Of a stretch of 35,496 nt of DNA, positions 1 through 7,377 are shown one piece after another (position 1 is the stretch's first letter; the number at the start of each line of letters is the position of its first letter). The notes beneath the pieces were generated by a model that saw nothing but the letters and a program-made list of their open reading frames with translations, was not told where the DNA came from and ran no database searches. This DNA comes from Actinomycetota bacterium. GTDB lineage: Bacteria > Actinomycetota > Humimicrobiia > Hakubellales > JAMDDV01. Both the position numbers and the translations under genes were made by a program. Location: the NCBI GenBank assembly GCA_023488455.1, contig JAMDDV010000008.1, positions 1 through 35,496 of the forward strand, in the 5' to 3' direction.

Positions 1-135
1 GCAGTAGGTGACCGTTTTGCGATATTAAGCCTTGGAAAATTGGTTGGGGTTTATGATAAGTCGGAAGTTAACGAATCTAAATTAATACATCTTATGTCCG
101 GGGGTAAAGATCTTAATTCATCTATGGGAAATTAA
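1..135 (+). CDS. Sugar-type ABC transporter ATP-binding protein, C-terminal end (partial)
   Basis: Only the last 44 codons and a TAA stop at 133-135 are in the window. The translated end reads GDRFAILSLGKLVG, then a Tyr-Asp-Lys-Ser-Glu stretch, then a Leu-Ile-His-Leu-Met-Ser-Gly-Gly run. This resembles the end of RbsA/XylG-like sugar ABC ATPases, in which a D-R-x-x-V-L-x-x-G-x-x-V-G strand is followed by an E-L-I-x-L-M-x-G-G helix. The nucleotide-binding motifs lie outside the window, so the family call rests on this short tail. It would supply substrate to the catabolic genes that follow, which fits but is inference. Confidence 0.6.
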   Translation, partial: AVGDRFAILSLGKLVGVYDKSEVNESKLIHLMSGGKDLNSSMGN

Positions 136-158
136 CAGTACCGGGAGCTTGACTGAAT

Positions 159-304
159 ATAGAAAATAATTGATAAATTTAGCTTAAAAATAATCGATGT
201 GCTATTGGAAATTTTTTGGCTGCATAAATTGTCATTGAGTTTTTAAAGATTATAAAAGAAGGTAAGAATACAAAAGGAGCTTAAATTTATCAATTATTTT
301 CTAT
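159..304. repeat. Perfect 23-bp inverted repeat with 100-nt interior
   Basis: Positions 159-181 are exactly complementary to 282-304, with 100 nt between. The arms are AT-rich. A second, shorter inverted repeat (AAAGATTAT at 245-253 and ATAATCTTT at 309-317) interleaves with it. The interior shows no ORF of note. Flanking bases give no clear target-site duplication. It could be a small non-autonomous mobile element, a large hairpin ending the upstream ABC operon, or a regulatory structure ahead of the aldolase gene. The whole gap 136-440 otherwise holds nothing I can name. Confidence 0.6.
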
Positions 305-440
305 TTTCATAATCTTTGGTATCAAAAATCACCATAGATGAAAACGAAAATGATAAATCTACACAACTTTCACCATAAAAGAAAAGACCTAAATTTTTAA
401 TAAATCAAGTTAGCGATGACTTTATCGATAAGAGAGCGAC

Positions 441-1208
441 ATGAAAGAAATAGAAGTATTTAGACAAGCTATTAAGCAAGGAGAGAAAATGCTTGGTAGC
501 AACGTCACATTAAATGACATTATATCTACTGAAATAGTGACACGCACTATGGATTTTGTATGGTTAGATATGGAGCACGGCGGTTTAAGCATAGACACTG
601 TTGAGGGACATATTATGATGGCTAAAAAGAACTGTAAAATTGCTATAGTTCGTGTACCCAAATTAGATGAGGCTTGGATAAAAATGGTGCTGGATGCAGG
701 TGCCCATGGCATAATTATTCCGCAAATTCGCTCAGTAGTTGATGTTAAGTTGGCAGTTGAGTTTACGAGGTATTATCCTATGGGTAAGCGTGGTTTTGGC
801 CCTCGCATACCTTATGGACATGGTGAAATGAGTAGCACAAAGGAATATCTGGAGTGGGCGAATAAAAATATATATGTGGCAATACAAATAGAAACAAAAG
901 AGGCATATGAACATTTAGATGAAATATTAGCAGTTGAAGGCTTTGATTCAATATGCATTGGGCCAGCAGATTTTTCAATTTCTATGGGATATTATGCAGA
1001 TATAACATGCCCTGAGATGAAAGCGATATTGAAGGATGTTATCAACAGAACGAAGACTGCAGGGATAGATGTGGGCTTTGGAATGGGAACTAATTTAGCC
1101 TATTCTCAAGAATTATTAGAAATGGGTGTTGATTGGCTTCAGATCGGTGAGGATTATAACTATATTAATAATATGTGTGAAAACATATATAACACAATAA
1201 AGAAATAG
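441..1208 (+). CDS. HpcH/HpaI-family aldolase (first copy)
   Basis: This is a 255-residue class II pyruvate aldolase of the HpcH/HpaI/RhmA family, which cleaves 2-keto-3-deoxy- or 4-hydroxy-2-oxo-acids into pyruvate and an aldehyde. Visible family residues are the WLDMEHG motif with His46, Arg71 in IVRVP, metal-binding Glu151 in QIETKEA and Asp177 in GPADFS. The GKRGFGP loop at about 115-121 is also typical. Length matches the family. The ATG at 441 has only a weak purine-rich stretch upstream (AGAGAG). The stop at 1206-1208 abuts the next ATG, so it is probably co-transcribed with the Ldh2 gene. Substrate is not determinable: rhamnonate, threonate-like or other deoxy-keto acids are all possible. 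A second, diverged copy lies at 4479. Confidence 0.88.
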   Translation: MKEIEVFRQAIKQGEKMLGSNVTLNDIISTEIVTRTMDFVWLDMEHGGLSIDTVEGHIMMAKKNCKIAIVRVPKLDEAWIKMVLDAGAHGIIIPQIRSVVDVKLAVEFTRYYPMGKRGFGPRIPYGHGEMSSTKEYLEWANKNIYVAIQIETKEAYEHLDEILAVEGFDSICIGPADFSISMGYYADITCPEMKAILKDVINRTKTAGIDVGFGMGTNLAYSQELLEMGVDWLQIGEDYNYINNMCENIYNTIKK

Positions 1209-2264
1209 ATGACAGTATCAATGAAATTCAAAGTGCAGAAGATCAAAAAAATTGCAAAGAAGCTCTTTTTAAAAGCAGGAGCATCTGAGAAAGAGGCAGA
1301 AATCGTCGCAGAGGAGCTAATAGAGGCGAGCTTAATGGGGTTAGATTCTCACGGTGTTATGAGAATTGCGCAATATCTTGAGCAAATTAAGGAAGGCTTG
1401 ATTAAACCAAACACACTTATCAATGTAATTTATGAAACTCCTATCTCAGCAATAGTGGATTGCAATTGGAATTTCGGTATGGTTTGCGCAAGAATGATGA
1501 CAGATATCGTCATAGAAAAGGCGAATAAAAACAACATAGCAGTTGCAGCAAGCAGGCATTGCAATCATATAGGAAGACTGGGCTCTTATACGCAAAGAAT
1601 TGCGCAAGCAGGACTTTTTGGATTTGCAGTAGTAAATAGCTCTCAGCATGGGCATTTTGTGGCACCCTTTGGCGGGGCAGAGGGAAGACTTGCTACAAAC
1701 CCATTAAGCTATGCAATCCCTACCCAGGGTGATCCGATATTGTTCGACATATCTACTTCTATGGTATCAGAGGGGAAAATAAGACTGCTGATGCAGCAGG
1801 GTAAAGAACTACCAGAACATTGTATTCTAATGTCAGAGGGTGGGCCAACTAATAAACCGGAAGATTTCTACAAACCAACAATAGGCACAATTCTTCCGTT
1901 CGGTGGCGAGATGGGCTATAAGGGCTTTGGGTTAGGATTGCTGGTAGAAATATTAGGATCTACACTTTCGGGCGTCGCATTAACACCAGATGGCGAAAAG
2001 GACGAATACATTAATGGCTTTTTCGTAATTGCAATCAACACAAAAATTTTTGGCATTGAAAATGAAATAATAATTGAAAACATGGAAACTCTTAAAAGAT
2101 ATATAAAATCTGCAAAGGTAGTGCAAGGTTCAAGAGGTATTTTTATGCCAGGCGAGCTAGATTTCACTATGAGGGCTGAAAGATTAACAGGTGGAATAGA
2201 GATCGCTGATGAAACATGGAAACGAATTGTGGAGGCAGCGAAACTATTTAATGTAGATTTATAA
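1209..2264 (+). CDS. Ldh2-family NAD(P)-dependent oxidoreductase (malate/L-lactate dehydrogenase type)
   Basis: The 351-residue protein belongs to the Ldh2/ComC/YiaK family, whose fold differs from the classic Rossmann lactate dehydrogenases. Members reduce or oxidise 2-hydroxy/2-oxo acids such as malate, sulfolactate, ureidoglycolate and diketogulonate. Seen are the LDSHG motif (Ser47-His48-Gly49), the probable catalytic His120 in CNHIGRLGSY, the ATNPLSYAIPT nucleotide-loop region and the GYKGFGLGLLVEIL helix. The start codon directly follows the aldolase stop. An alternative ATG at 1221 (residue 5) is possible, and neither has a clear ribosome site. Likely partner of the adjacent aldolase in a sugar-acid or hydroxy-acid pathway; exact substrate unknown. 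Confidence 0.87.
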   Translation: MTVSMKFKVQKIKKIAKKLFLKAGASEKEAEIVAEELIEASLMGLDSHGVMRIAQYLEQIKEGLIKPNTLINVIYETPISAIVDCNWNFGMVCARMMTDIVIEKANKNNIAVAASRHCNHIGRLGSYTQRIAQAGLFGFAVVNSSQHGHFVAPFGGAEGRLATNPLSYAIPTQGDPILFDISTSMVSEGKIRLLMQQGKELPEHCILMSEGGPTNKPEDFYKPTIGTILPFGGEMGYKGFGLGLLVEILGSTLSGVALTPDGEKDEYINGFFVIAINTKIFGIENEIIIENMETLKRYIKSAKVVQGSRGIFMPGELDFTMRAERLTGGIEIADETWKRIVEAAKLFNVDL

Positions 2265-2347
2265 AGAGCTATTCTAAGAAGCTTACTGTTACGCGAGCTT
2301 ATAATATAACTGTTTTGTAAAAGCTATATATAAAAAGTCTTAATGTC

Positions 2348-3277
2348 ATGTTTATAGTTGATGCGCATACTCATATTTTTAATAAGATTAAAGGTATGAT
2401 TAGATCAAGCCGTATAAAATCTCTATCATATGGAAATATTTGTCTTGATAATGAGATTATTAGATATATGCAACCTTTAGCTAAGAACATTAGTTTTCCA
2501 GTTGAAATGCTGCTTGAATATATGGATTGGGCCGAAATTGATAAAGCAGTATTGCTTCAAGGTATTTTTTATGGAGACATGAACGATTATGTTAAAAGAG
2601 CAGTACAGCGCTGGCCGAAGCGTTTCATAGGTACTGCGTATATTGATCCATGGTCAAAGAATGGACATAAGAAATTTAAATGTGTAACAGAAGAAAATGT
2701 ATTTAAAGCAGTTAAAATTGATTTCAGTACAGAAACAGGATTATTGAGGTTATATAAGGATGTCCGTTTAAATGATGATCAGATAGAATGGTTTTGGAGA
2801 GAAAGCGCAAGGCGGGAAATTGTGATTACCCTGGATTTAGGATATGTAGACACGCGATCCTACCAGACAGAGGAGATCTTGGATATTTTGTCTAATTTTT
2901 CAGATCTAAAAATAGTTATAGCTCATCTTGGGCATCCACCTATTAAACAAGAGAATAACATACAAATTATGCAAAAGTGGGAAAAACAAGTATTACTAGC
3001 TCTTAACCCAAACGTTTGGTTAGATATGGCAGCGCTGCCAGCTTACGTGCCAGATGAAGATTATCCATATCCAAGTGCGTGTAGATTATTACAGATAGCT
3101 ATAGAACTTGTTGGTCCTGAAAAAATAATGTGGGGTTCTGATATTCCAGGCTTATTAATCAACGCAACCTATCATCAGCTTATTAATTTTGTAACAAAAC
3201 ATTGTAATTTTTTGTCTCAAGGAGATATTGCAAAAATAATGGGTATTAATGCATTAAAAGTATATGGTGGGGGATAA
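2348..3277 (+). CDS. Amidohydrolase-2 family metal-dependent hydrolase
   Basis: The 309-residue TIM-barrel hydrolase resembles PF04909 enzymes (2-pyrone-4,6-dicarboxylate lactonase, decarboxylases, sugar lactonases). The N-terminal DAHTH gives metal ligands His7 and His9. His193 and His196 sit in IAHLGHPP, and WGSDIPG carries the conserved Asp265 near the C-terminus. Length is normal. The neighbours are aldolases and dehydrogenases, so a lactonase step that opens a sugar lactone made by a dehydrogenase is reasonable, but a decarboxylase role cannot be excluded. The gap before it (2265-2347) is AT-rich with no clear promoter or strong Shine-Dalgarno site. Confidence 0.82.
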   Translation: MFIVDAHTHIFNKIKGMIRSSRIKSLSYGNICLDNEIIRYMQPLAKNISFPVEMLLEYMDWAEIDKAVLLQGIFYGDMNDYVKRAVQRWPKRFIGTAYIDPWSKNGHKKFKCVTEENVFKAVKIDFSTETGLLRLYKDVRLNDDQIEWFWRESARREIVITLDLGYVDTRSYQTEEILDILSNFSDLKIVIAHLGHPPIKQENNIQIMQKWEKQVLLALNPNVWLDMAALPAYVPDEDYPYPSACRLLQIAIELVGPEKIMWGSDIPGLLINATYHQLINFVTKHCNFLSQGDIAKIMGINALKVYGGG

Positions 3278-3402
3278 TATTTTTACCAACGATTTAGATA
3301 TTTCAGCTGGGGCAATATCCCGGCCTGATATCAGCACAGCTCCGGTCCTATTACGACGGTACCTCTGGCTTATACATGGCAACATACTATTAAGGGGGAA
3401 AC

Positions 3403-4482
3403 TTGCTAAATTGGGTAATTATGCCAGATGATTTAATAAATTTCTGCTCTCAAGTCTTGGAAAAAGCAGGGATTAGCAAAGATGAGGCTCGCATCGCAGC
3501 TGAGATAATAACAAGTGCGGATATGCGTGGTGTGAATTCACATGGATCGGTATATCTTCAAACATTTGTAAAACGAATCAAGGAGGGTGGCATTGATCCA
3601 AAGGCTGATATAGAAATATTGCGCCAGGGTCCCGCCTGGGCACTTCTGGATGGACATGGGGCAATGGGGCAACTGACTGCCTATAAAGCGACAAAAATTG
3701 CAATAGATAAAGCGAAGAGTTGCGGTGTATCAATTGTTGGAATAAAAAATGGTATGCACTTTGGGGCTGCTGCATACTATTCCATGATGATAGCAAAACA
3801 GGATATGATAGGAATTTCAATGAGCAATGCGGATATAACCATGGCCATTACGGGTTCTTCTAGCAGGGTTATTGGTAATAACCCCTTTTCATATGCAGCT
3901 CCTGCGGGAGAGGAAAAGCCAGTGGTTTTAGATATGGCCATGAGCGTTGTTGCGGGGGGGAAGATAAAACTTGCAATGGAGGAGGGTAAAAACATACCTT
4001 TTGGCTGGCTTTTAAATCCAGATGGCGAACCAACTTCCAGTCCACGTGATTTTTTTGATGGTGGGGCACTGCTTCCCTTTGCGGGTTATAAGGGATACGG
4101 CCTTGCTCTCATGGTTGAGATTCTTGCTGGAGTAATCACAGGTAACCCGATAACAAGGGACATTATCAGTTGGACTAAAGATCTTAGCCACCCATGTCCT
4201 GAAGGTTTTGCCTTCATAGCTATAAATATTGGTAACTTCAGACCAATCGAAGAATACAAAGCTCGCATGGATGTCCTGATAAGACAGATAAGAAGTTCAC
4301 CAAAAGCAAAAGGGGTAGAGAGGATATATTTACCCGGGGAGCTGGAATATGAAAAGGAGGAAAGGGCGAGGATAAGCGGAATAGTCCTGGGCAGTCAAAT
4401 ATTAAAAAGCCTGAAAAACTTGGCTACTGATCTGGGGTTAAGTGATAAATTGAATTCCGTGATCAAGGAGGTTAATAATTGA
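3403..4482 (+). CDS. Ldh2-family NAD(P)-dependent oxidoreductase (second copy)
   Basis: The 359-residue protein is a second Ldh2-family enzyme. It shows Ser46-His47-Gly48 in VNSHG, probable catalytic His119 in GMHFGAAAYY, the GNNPFSYAAPA segment and the GYKGYGLALMVEIL helix. I chose the TTG at 3403 because a strong AGGGGG lies 4 nt upstream; the first ATG at 3421 would be 22 nt from that site. It is clearly diverged from the copy at 1209, so the two are probably not interchangeable. It overlaps the next aldolase start, forming a translationally coupled pair. The YiaK/ComC-type assignment does not reveal the substrate. Confidence 0.87.
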   Translation: MLNWVIMPDDLINFCSQVLEKAGISKDEARIAAEIITSADMRGVNSHGSVYLQTFVKRIKEGGIDPKADIEILRQGPAWALLDGHGAMGQLTAYKATKIAIDKAKSCGVSIVGIKNGMHFGAAAYYSMMIAKQDMIGISMSNADITMAITGSSSRVIGNNPFSYAAPAGEEKPVVLDMAMSVVAGGKIKLAMEEGKNIPFGWLLNPDGEPTSSPRDFFDGGALLPFAGYKGYGLALMVEILAGVITGNPITRDIISWTKDLSHPCPEGFAFIAINIGNFRPIEEYKARMDVLIRQIRSSPKAKGVERIYLPGELEYEKEERARISGIVLGSQILKSLKNLATDLGLSDKLNSVIKEVNN

Positions 4483-5264
4483 ATGTAGAACAGATTAGGC
4501 AGACTCTTAAGTCAGGAGGTTTAGTCATAGGTGGTGAGGTCGTTGAGATGCGCTTGCCCGTGATAGCTGAGATCTATGCGGCAGCGGGTTTTGATTTCAT
4601 AATGATAGATAACGAACACACCACAATTAGCATTTCCGAGACTGTAGAGATCATGAGAGTAGCAAGGCTTTGTAATATCGCTCCCTTTGTAAGGATTCCA
4701 GAAATAGAATACAGTAGCATAAACCGCATGCTCGATCATGGTGCTCAGGGAATAATAGCGCCCAGAGTAACGAAGAGAGATCAGGTCATGGATTTGATTG
4801 ATATCATGCACTATCCTCCGGATGGTAGTAGAGGTTTTGGCCCTTCCGGTTCATGTACCGGGTATTGTAATCTATTGGATATCAATGGAAAGGATTTCGT
4901 CGACAGGACAAATAGTTCAATAATGCTGGTGGTAATGATAGAGAGTGAATCCGCTGTGAATGATATTGATGATATCATCTCAGTTCCTGGGATTGACATT
5001 GTATTGGTTGGTCCCAACGATCTTTCGTTAACTCTTGGATGGCCTTGCCAAATATATGATGAGCGTATGGTTTCGTTGATATACGAGGTCATTGAGAAGA
5101 GCAAAAAACACGGCGTAGCATCAGGGTGTGCAGGTTATGATGTGGACGGTTTTCTTAAGTGGATTAATGCGGGCATGCAGTTTTTCTGGGTAGTCAATGA
5201 AGTAGGAATGATCCTGAGCCAGGGTCGACAAACCGTTAAGAACCTGAGACGTTCTGATGCATGA
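4479..5264 (+). CDS. HpcH/HpaI-family aldolase (second copy)
   Basis: A 261-residue class II aldolase related to the gene at 441. Key residues are His47 in IDNEHTT, Arg72 in FVRIPE, Glu155 in MIESESA and Asp181 in GPNDLS, plus the SRGFGPSG loop. It starts with TTG at 4479, overlapping the TGA of the preceding dehydrogenase, with AAGGAGG at 4465-4471 seven bases ahead. This start is well supported. Gene order is reversed relative to the first pair (aldolase-Ldh2 there, Ldh2-aldolase here). It should release pyruvate (or a related 2-oxo acid) plus an aldehyde; the specific substrate is open. Confidence 0.88.
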   Translation: MNVEQIRQTLKSGGLVIGGEVVEMRLPVIAEIYAAAGFDFIMIDNEHTTISISETVEIMRVARLCNIAPFVRIPEIEYSSINRMLDHGAQGIIAPRVTKRDQVMDLIDIMHYPPDGSRGFGPSGSCTGYCNLLDINGKDFVDRTNSSIMLVVMIESESAVNDIDDIISVPGIDIVLVGPNDLSLTLGWPCQIYDERMVSLIYEVIEKSKKHGVASGCAGYDVDGFLKWINAGMQFFWVVNEVGMILSQGRQTVKNLRRSDA

Positions 5265-5419
5265 AAACCGAAATAACCCTGCTTTTAGAACTTTTTACCG
5301 ACTATAGACGAGTTAGGTCTGATCTGCTTCACTATATGAAAATCCAAAGGAGTTCTTCAAGGTTTAATTCTTGTATTTGATGTGAGTAAGAGTAGTTAGT
5401 TGAAAATAGGAGGAGAAAA

Positions 5420-6211
5420 ATGGATGTCGGTCTTAAAGGAAAGAAAGCATTGATAACTGGTGGGGGAAGCGGAATAGGGAAGGCCATTGCTTTGGAGCTG
5501 GCTAAAGAGGGAGTGCACATAGCAGTTGCAAGCAGAAATCCTGACCCCGAGGCTATAGATGAAATCAGTTCTTATGGTGTCAAAGTACTCCGCATAGTTG
5601 CTGATGTGAGCAGGGAAGAAGATGTAGTTAGGATGGTTAATGAAGCGATTGAGGGTTTAGAAGGTTTGGATCTTTATATCAACAATGCTGCTGCTCATTG
5701 GGATGAGGCAGTGACAAAGATTACTGCTGATGGATGGATGAATAGCATAAATACTAACCTATCAGCTTGTATCTGGGCTTGTCGTGAGGTAGCTAAATAT
5801 TTCATCAGTCAGCACCACGGTAGTATCCTGATTGTTGGTTCAATTGCGATGTACACAGCACATCCTACGGAGACTTCTTATCGGGTTTCAAAAACGGGTT
5901 TGAAGCCGTTTATGGAATTATTGGCTGTGGAATTAGCACCATTTGGAATAAGAGCAAATATGTTAGCTCCTGGCCTTTTCCCAACAAGGGTGTCTGCGCA
6001 CGTAACAAAGAAGCAGGAGGCAATTTTATCGACAATTCCGTTAAGAAGAGCTGGAGATCTTGATCATGATATAGGTCCTGCAGCGGTCTTTCTCCTCTCT
6101 GATAAATTGAGCGCCTATATCACCGGGTCTGAATTAGTAGTGGATGGCGGCACACATGTTTATCCGTATCCAATGTATTCAGATAAAGAACTTCGTGAAT
6201 TAAATCTTTAA
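5420..6211 (+). CDS. SDR-family oxidoreductase
   Basis: A 263-residue classical short-chain dehydrogenase. The cofactor motif TGGGSGIG is at about 13-20, NNAA at 88-91, and the catalytic Ser141, Tyr154 and Lys158 (YRVSK) are present. The C-terminal SELVVDGG signature is also seen. A strong AGGAGGAG at 5408-5415 sets the ATG at 5420. It resembles sugar or 3-oxoacyl reductases; with its neighbours, oxidation of a sugar or polyol to a lactone or keto-sugar is plausible. The 155-nt gap upstream (5265-5419) has no clear terminator, so it may share the upstream transcript. Confidence 0.85.
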   Translation: MDVGLKGKKALITGGGSGIGKAIALELAKEGVHIAVASRNPDPEAIDEISSYGVKVLRIVADVSREEDVVRMVNEAIEGLEGLDLYINNAAAHWDEAVTKITADGWMNSINTNLSACIWACREVAKYFISQHHGSILIVGSIAMYTAHPTETSYRVSKTGLKPFMELLAVELAPFGIRANMLAPGLFPTRVSAHVTKKQEAILSTIPLRRAGDLDHDIGPAAVFLLSDKLSAYITGSELVVDGGTHVYPYPMYSDKELRELNL

Positions 6212-6232
6212 TATAGGACTGTAATAAAATGT

Positions 6233-6252
6233 ATTTTTGGTTATCCAAAAAT
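6233..6252. terminator. Small AT-rich hairpin after the SDR gene
   Basis: ATTTTTGG and CCAAAAAT form perfect 8-bp arms around a TTAT loop, 21 nt after the SDR stop. The arms themselves give A/T runs on both strands, so it could be a weak bidirectional terminator. It has few G-C pairs and no separate U-tract, so support is modest. Confidence 0.35.
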
Positions 6253-6263
6253 GGTACTGGATA

Positions 6264-6420
6264 AAGGGAAATATTTGTGAGGATATTGTAGAAAGAGAAG
6301 CTGGGGAAACCTATGATGTCATCTCCAGTCAACTAAAAACTGTACTTAGTAGTGCCAATCATTTAGATCAAATGTTTTACATCGTTTATGAACCAATATG
6401 GGCAATCGGTATGCCTAAAC
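6264..6420 (+). pseudogene. tpiA: Triosephosphate isomerase fragment
   Basis: An open frame here (TTG at 6237 to stop at 6447-6449) carries EREAGETYDV, SQLKTVL and IVYEPIWAIG in the right order and spacing for the C-terminal half of TIM. YEPIWAIG holds the catalytic Glu. The glycine of the usual C-[IV]-G-E is missing (ICED). The N-terminal half of the enzyme is absent, and similarity stops just after WAIG, where TIM normally continues with loop 6 and the phosphate-binding part. It is therefore broken at both ends and cannot be a working enzyme. In a sugar-acid cluster it may have been a TIM-like tetrulose-phosphate isomerase rather than the glycolytic enzyme. Confidence 0.65.
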
Positions 6421-6438
6421 AAGACGCTTACCTGTCAG

Positions 6439-6528
6439 GGCAGGCCTGAGCTTGCACTCACTTTTGAAAACCTCACCAGGACATACGGCGATTTTGCAGT
6501 TAGCTACGTGCACAAGGTGGAGCATTAA
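6439..6528 (+). pseudogene. C-terminal remnant of metal ABC transporter ATPase
   Basis: In the frame ending at TAA 6526-6528, a Pro-Glu-Leu-Ala-Leu-Thr start leads into FENLTRTYGDFAV and a tail rich in His, ending VHKVEH. This resembles the end of ZnuC/MntA-type ATPases, where a T-P-E-x-L-x-x-x-Y-G segment precedes a short basic/His tail. The Walker and signature motifs are absent: the sequence upstream is the isomerase fragment. The stop abuts the TTG start of the permease, the arrangement expected of an operon. Only about 30 codons remain, so the call is from context plus the short match. Confidence 0.55.
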
Positions 6529-7377
6529 TTGGAGCTCTTTGGCTACCCTTTCATGATGAGGGCGCTAATCGCGGGCATATTCGTTGGGCTTAGCTGCTCG
6601 CTCATAGGAGTTTTTATCGTGCTCAGAAGAATGGCGTTCTTTTCTGACGCGATTGCGCACAGTTCGCTGGCAGGCGTTGCGATAAGCCTACTGCTTGGCG
6701 CTAACACTATTGCAATTGCACTTCTATTCAGCGTAGCAATTGCCCTCGGCATAGGTTATATTAATAAAAAAACGCCCCTCTCCATCGATACGGTTATCGG
6801 AATATTCTTCTCAGGCGCCATGGCGCTGGCAGTGATAATCATCAGCCTCATGGCGGGATACCAGCCAGATCTAATTAGCTATCTCTTTGGCAACATCCTT
6901 GCAATCACCAGTTCTGACCTCATCCTTGCTGTCTCCATTGGAATATCCACTGCTGGTATTATCCTGGCCCTGCTCAAACCATATCTTTTTTTGACTTTTG
7001 ACAGAGATGGAGCAAAACTTACTGGGCTGAAAACCACGATCCTGGATTACCTTTTTCTTGCCCTGCTCGCACTGGTAGTAGTGGCGAGCATAAGGATAGT
7101 TGGGGTGATCCTTGTCAGCGCACTCATAATAATCCCCCCCGCCACGGCCAAAAATGTGAGCAAAAATTTCACCCAGATGGTATATCTATCGATGGTTTTT
7201 GGAATCATAAGCGTCATTGGGGGCCTGTTGCTTTCCTATTATATAAATGCACCATCAGGAGCTGTAATAGTCCTGTTCTCACTAGCAATTTTCGTCATAG
7301 CAACAATTGCAAAGGCATTAACTTTAATAATAAAAAAACACGTCCACTCCAATGACATCACAGTTCGGAAACGTTAA
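6529..7377 (+). CDS. Metal ABC transporter permease (ZnuB/MntB family)
   Basis: A 282-residue membrane protein of the ABC-3 family that moves zinc, manganese or iron. It shows seven to eight hydrophobic segments and the family motifs FFSDAIAHSSLAGVA (about 37-51), a TVIGIFFSGAMALAV stretch and the RIVGVILVSALIIIPPATA segment near 185-205. It begins with TTG at 6529, directly after the TAA of the ATPase remnant; no good ribosome site is visible, so it probably relied on coupling. With the ATPase broken and no binding protein nearby, it may be an orphan unless partners lie elsewhere. Its 3' end overlaps the convergent radical SAM gene by 20 nt. Confidence 0.85.
   Translation: MELFGYPFMMRALIAGIFVGLSCSLIGVFIVLRRMAFFSDAIAHSSLAGVAISLLLGANTIAIALLFSVAIALGIGYINKKTPLSIDTVIGIFFSGAMALAVIIISLMAGYQPDLISYLFGNILAITSSDLILAVSIGISTAGIILALLKPYLFLTFDRDGAKLTGLKTTILDYLFLALLALVVVASIRIVGVILVSALIIIPPATAKNVSKNFTQMVYLSMVFGIISVIGGLLLSYYINAPSGAVIVLFSLAIFVIATIAKALTLIIKKHVHSNDITVRKR

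Noticed and set aside
3264..3431. 55-codon + strand frame spanning the amidohydrolase-Ldh2 gap
   Set aside because: It overlaps both neighbours, has no ribosome site and no recognisable similarity. Its only interest is the composition change in this gap.
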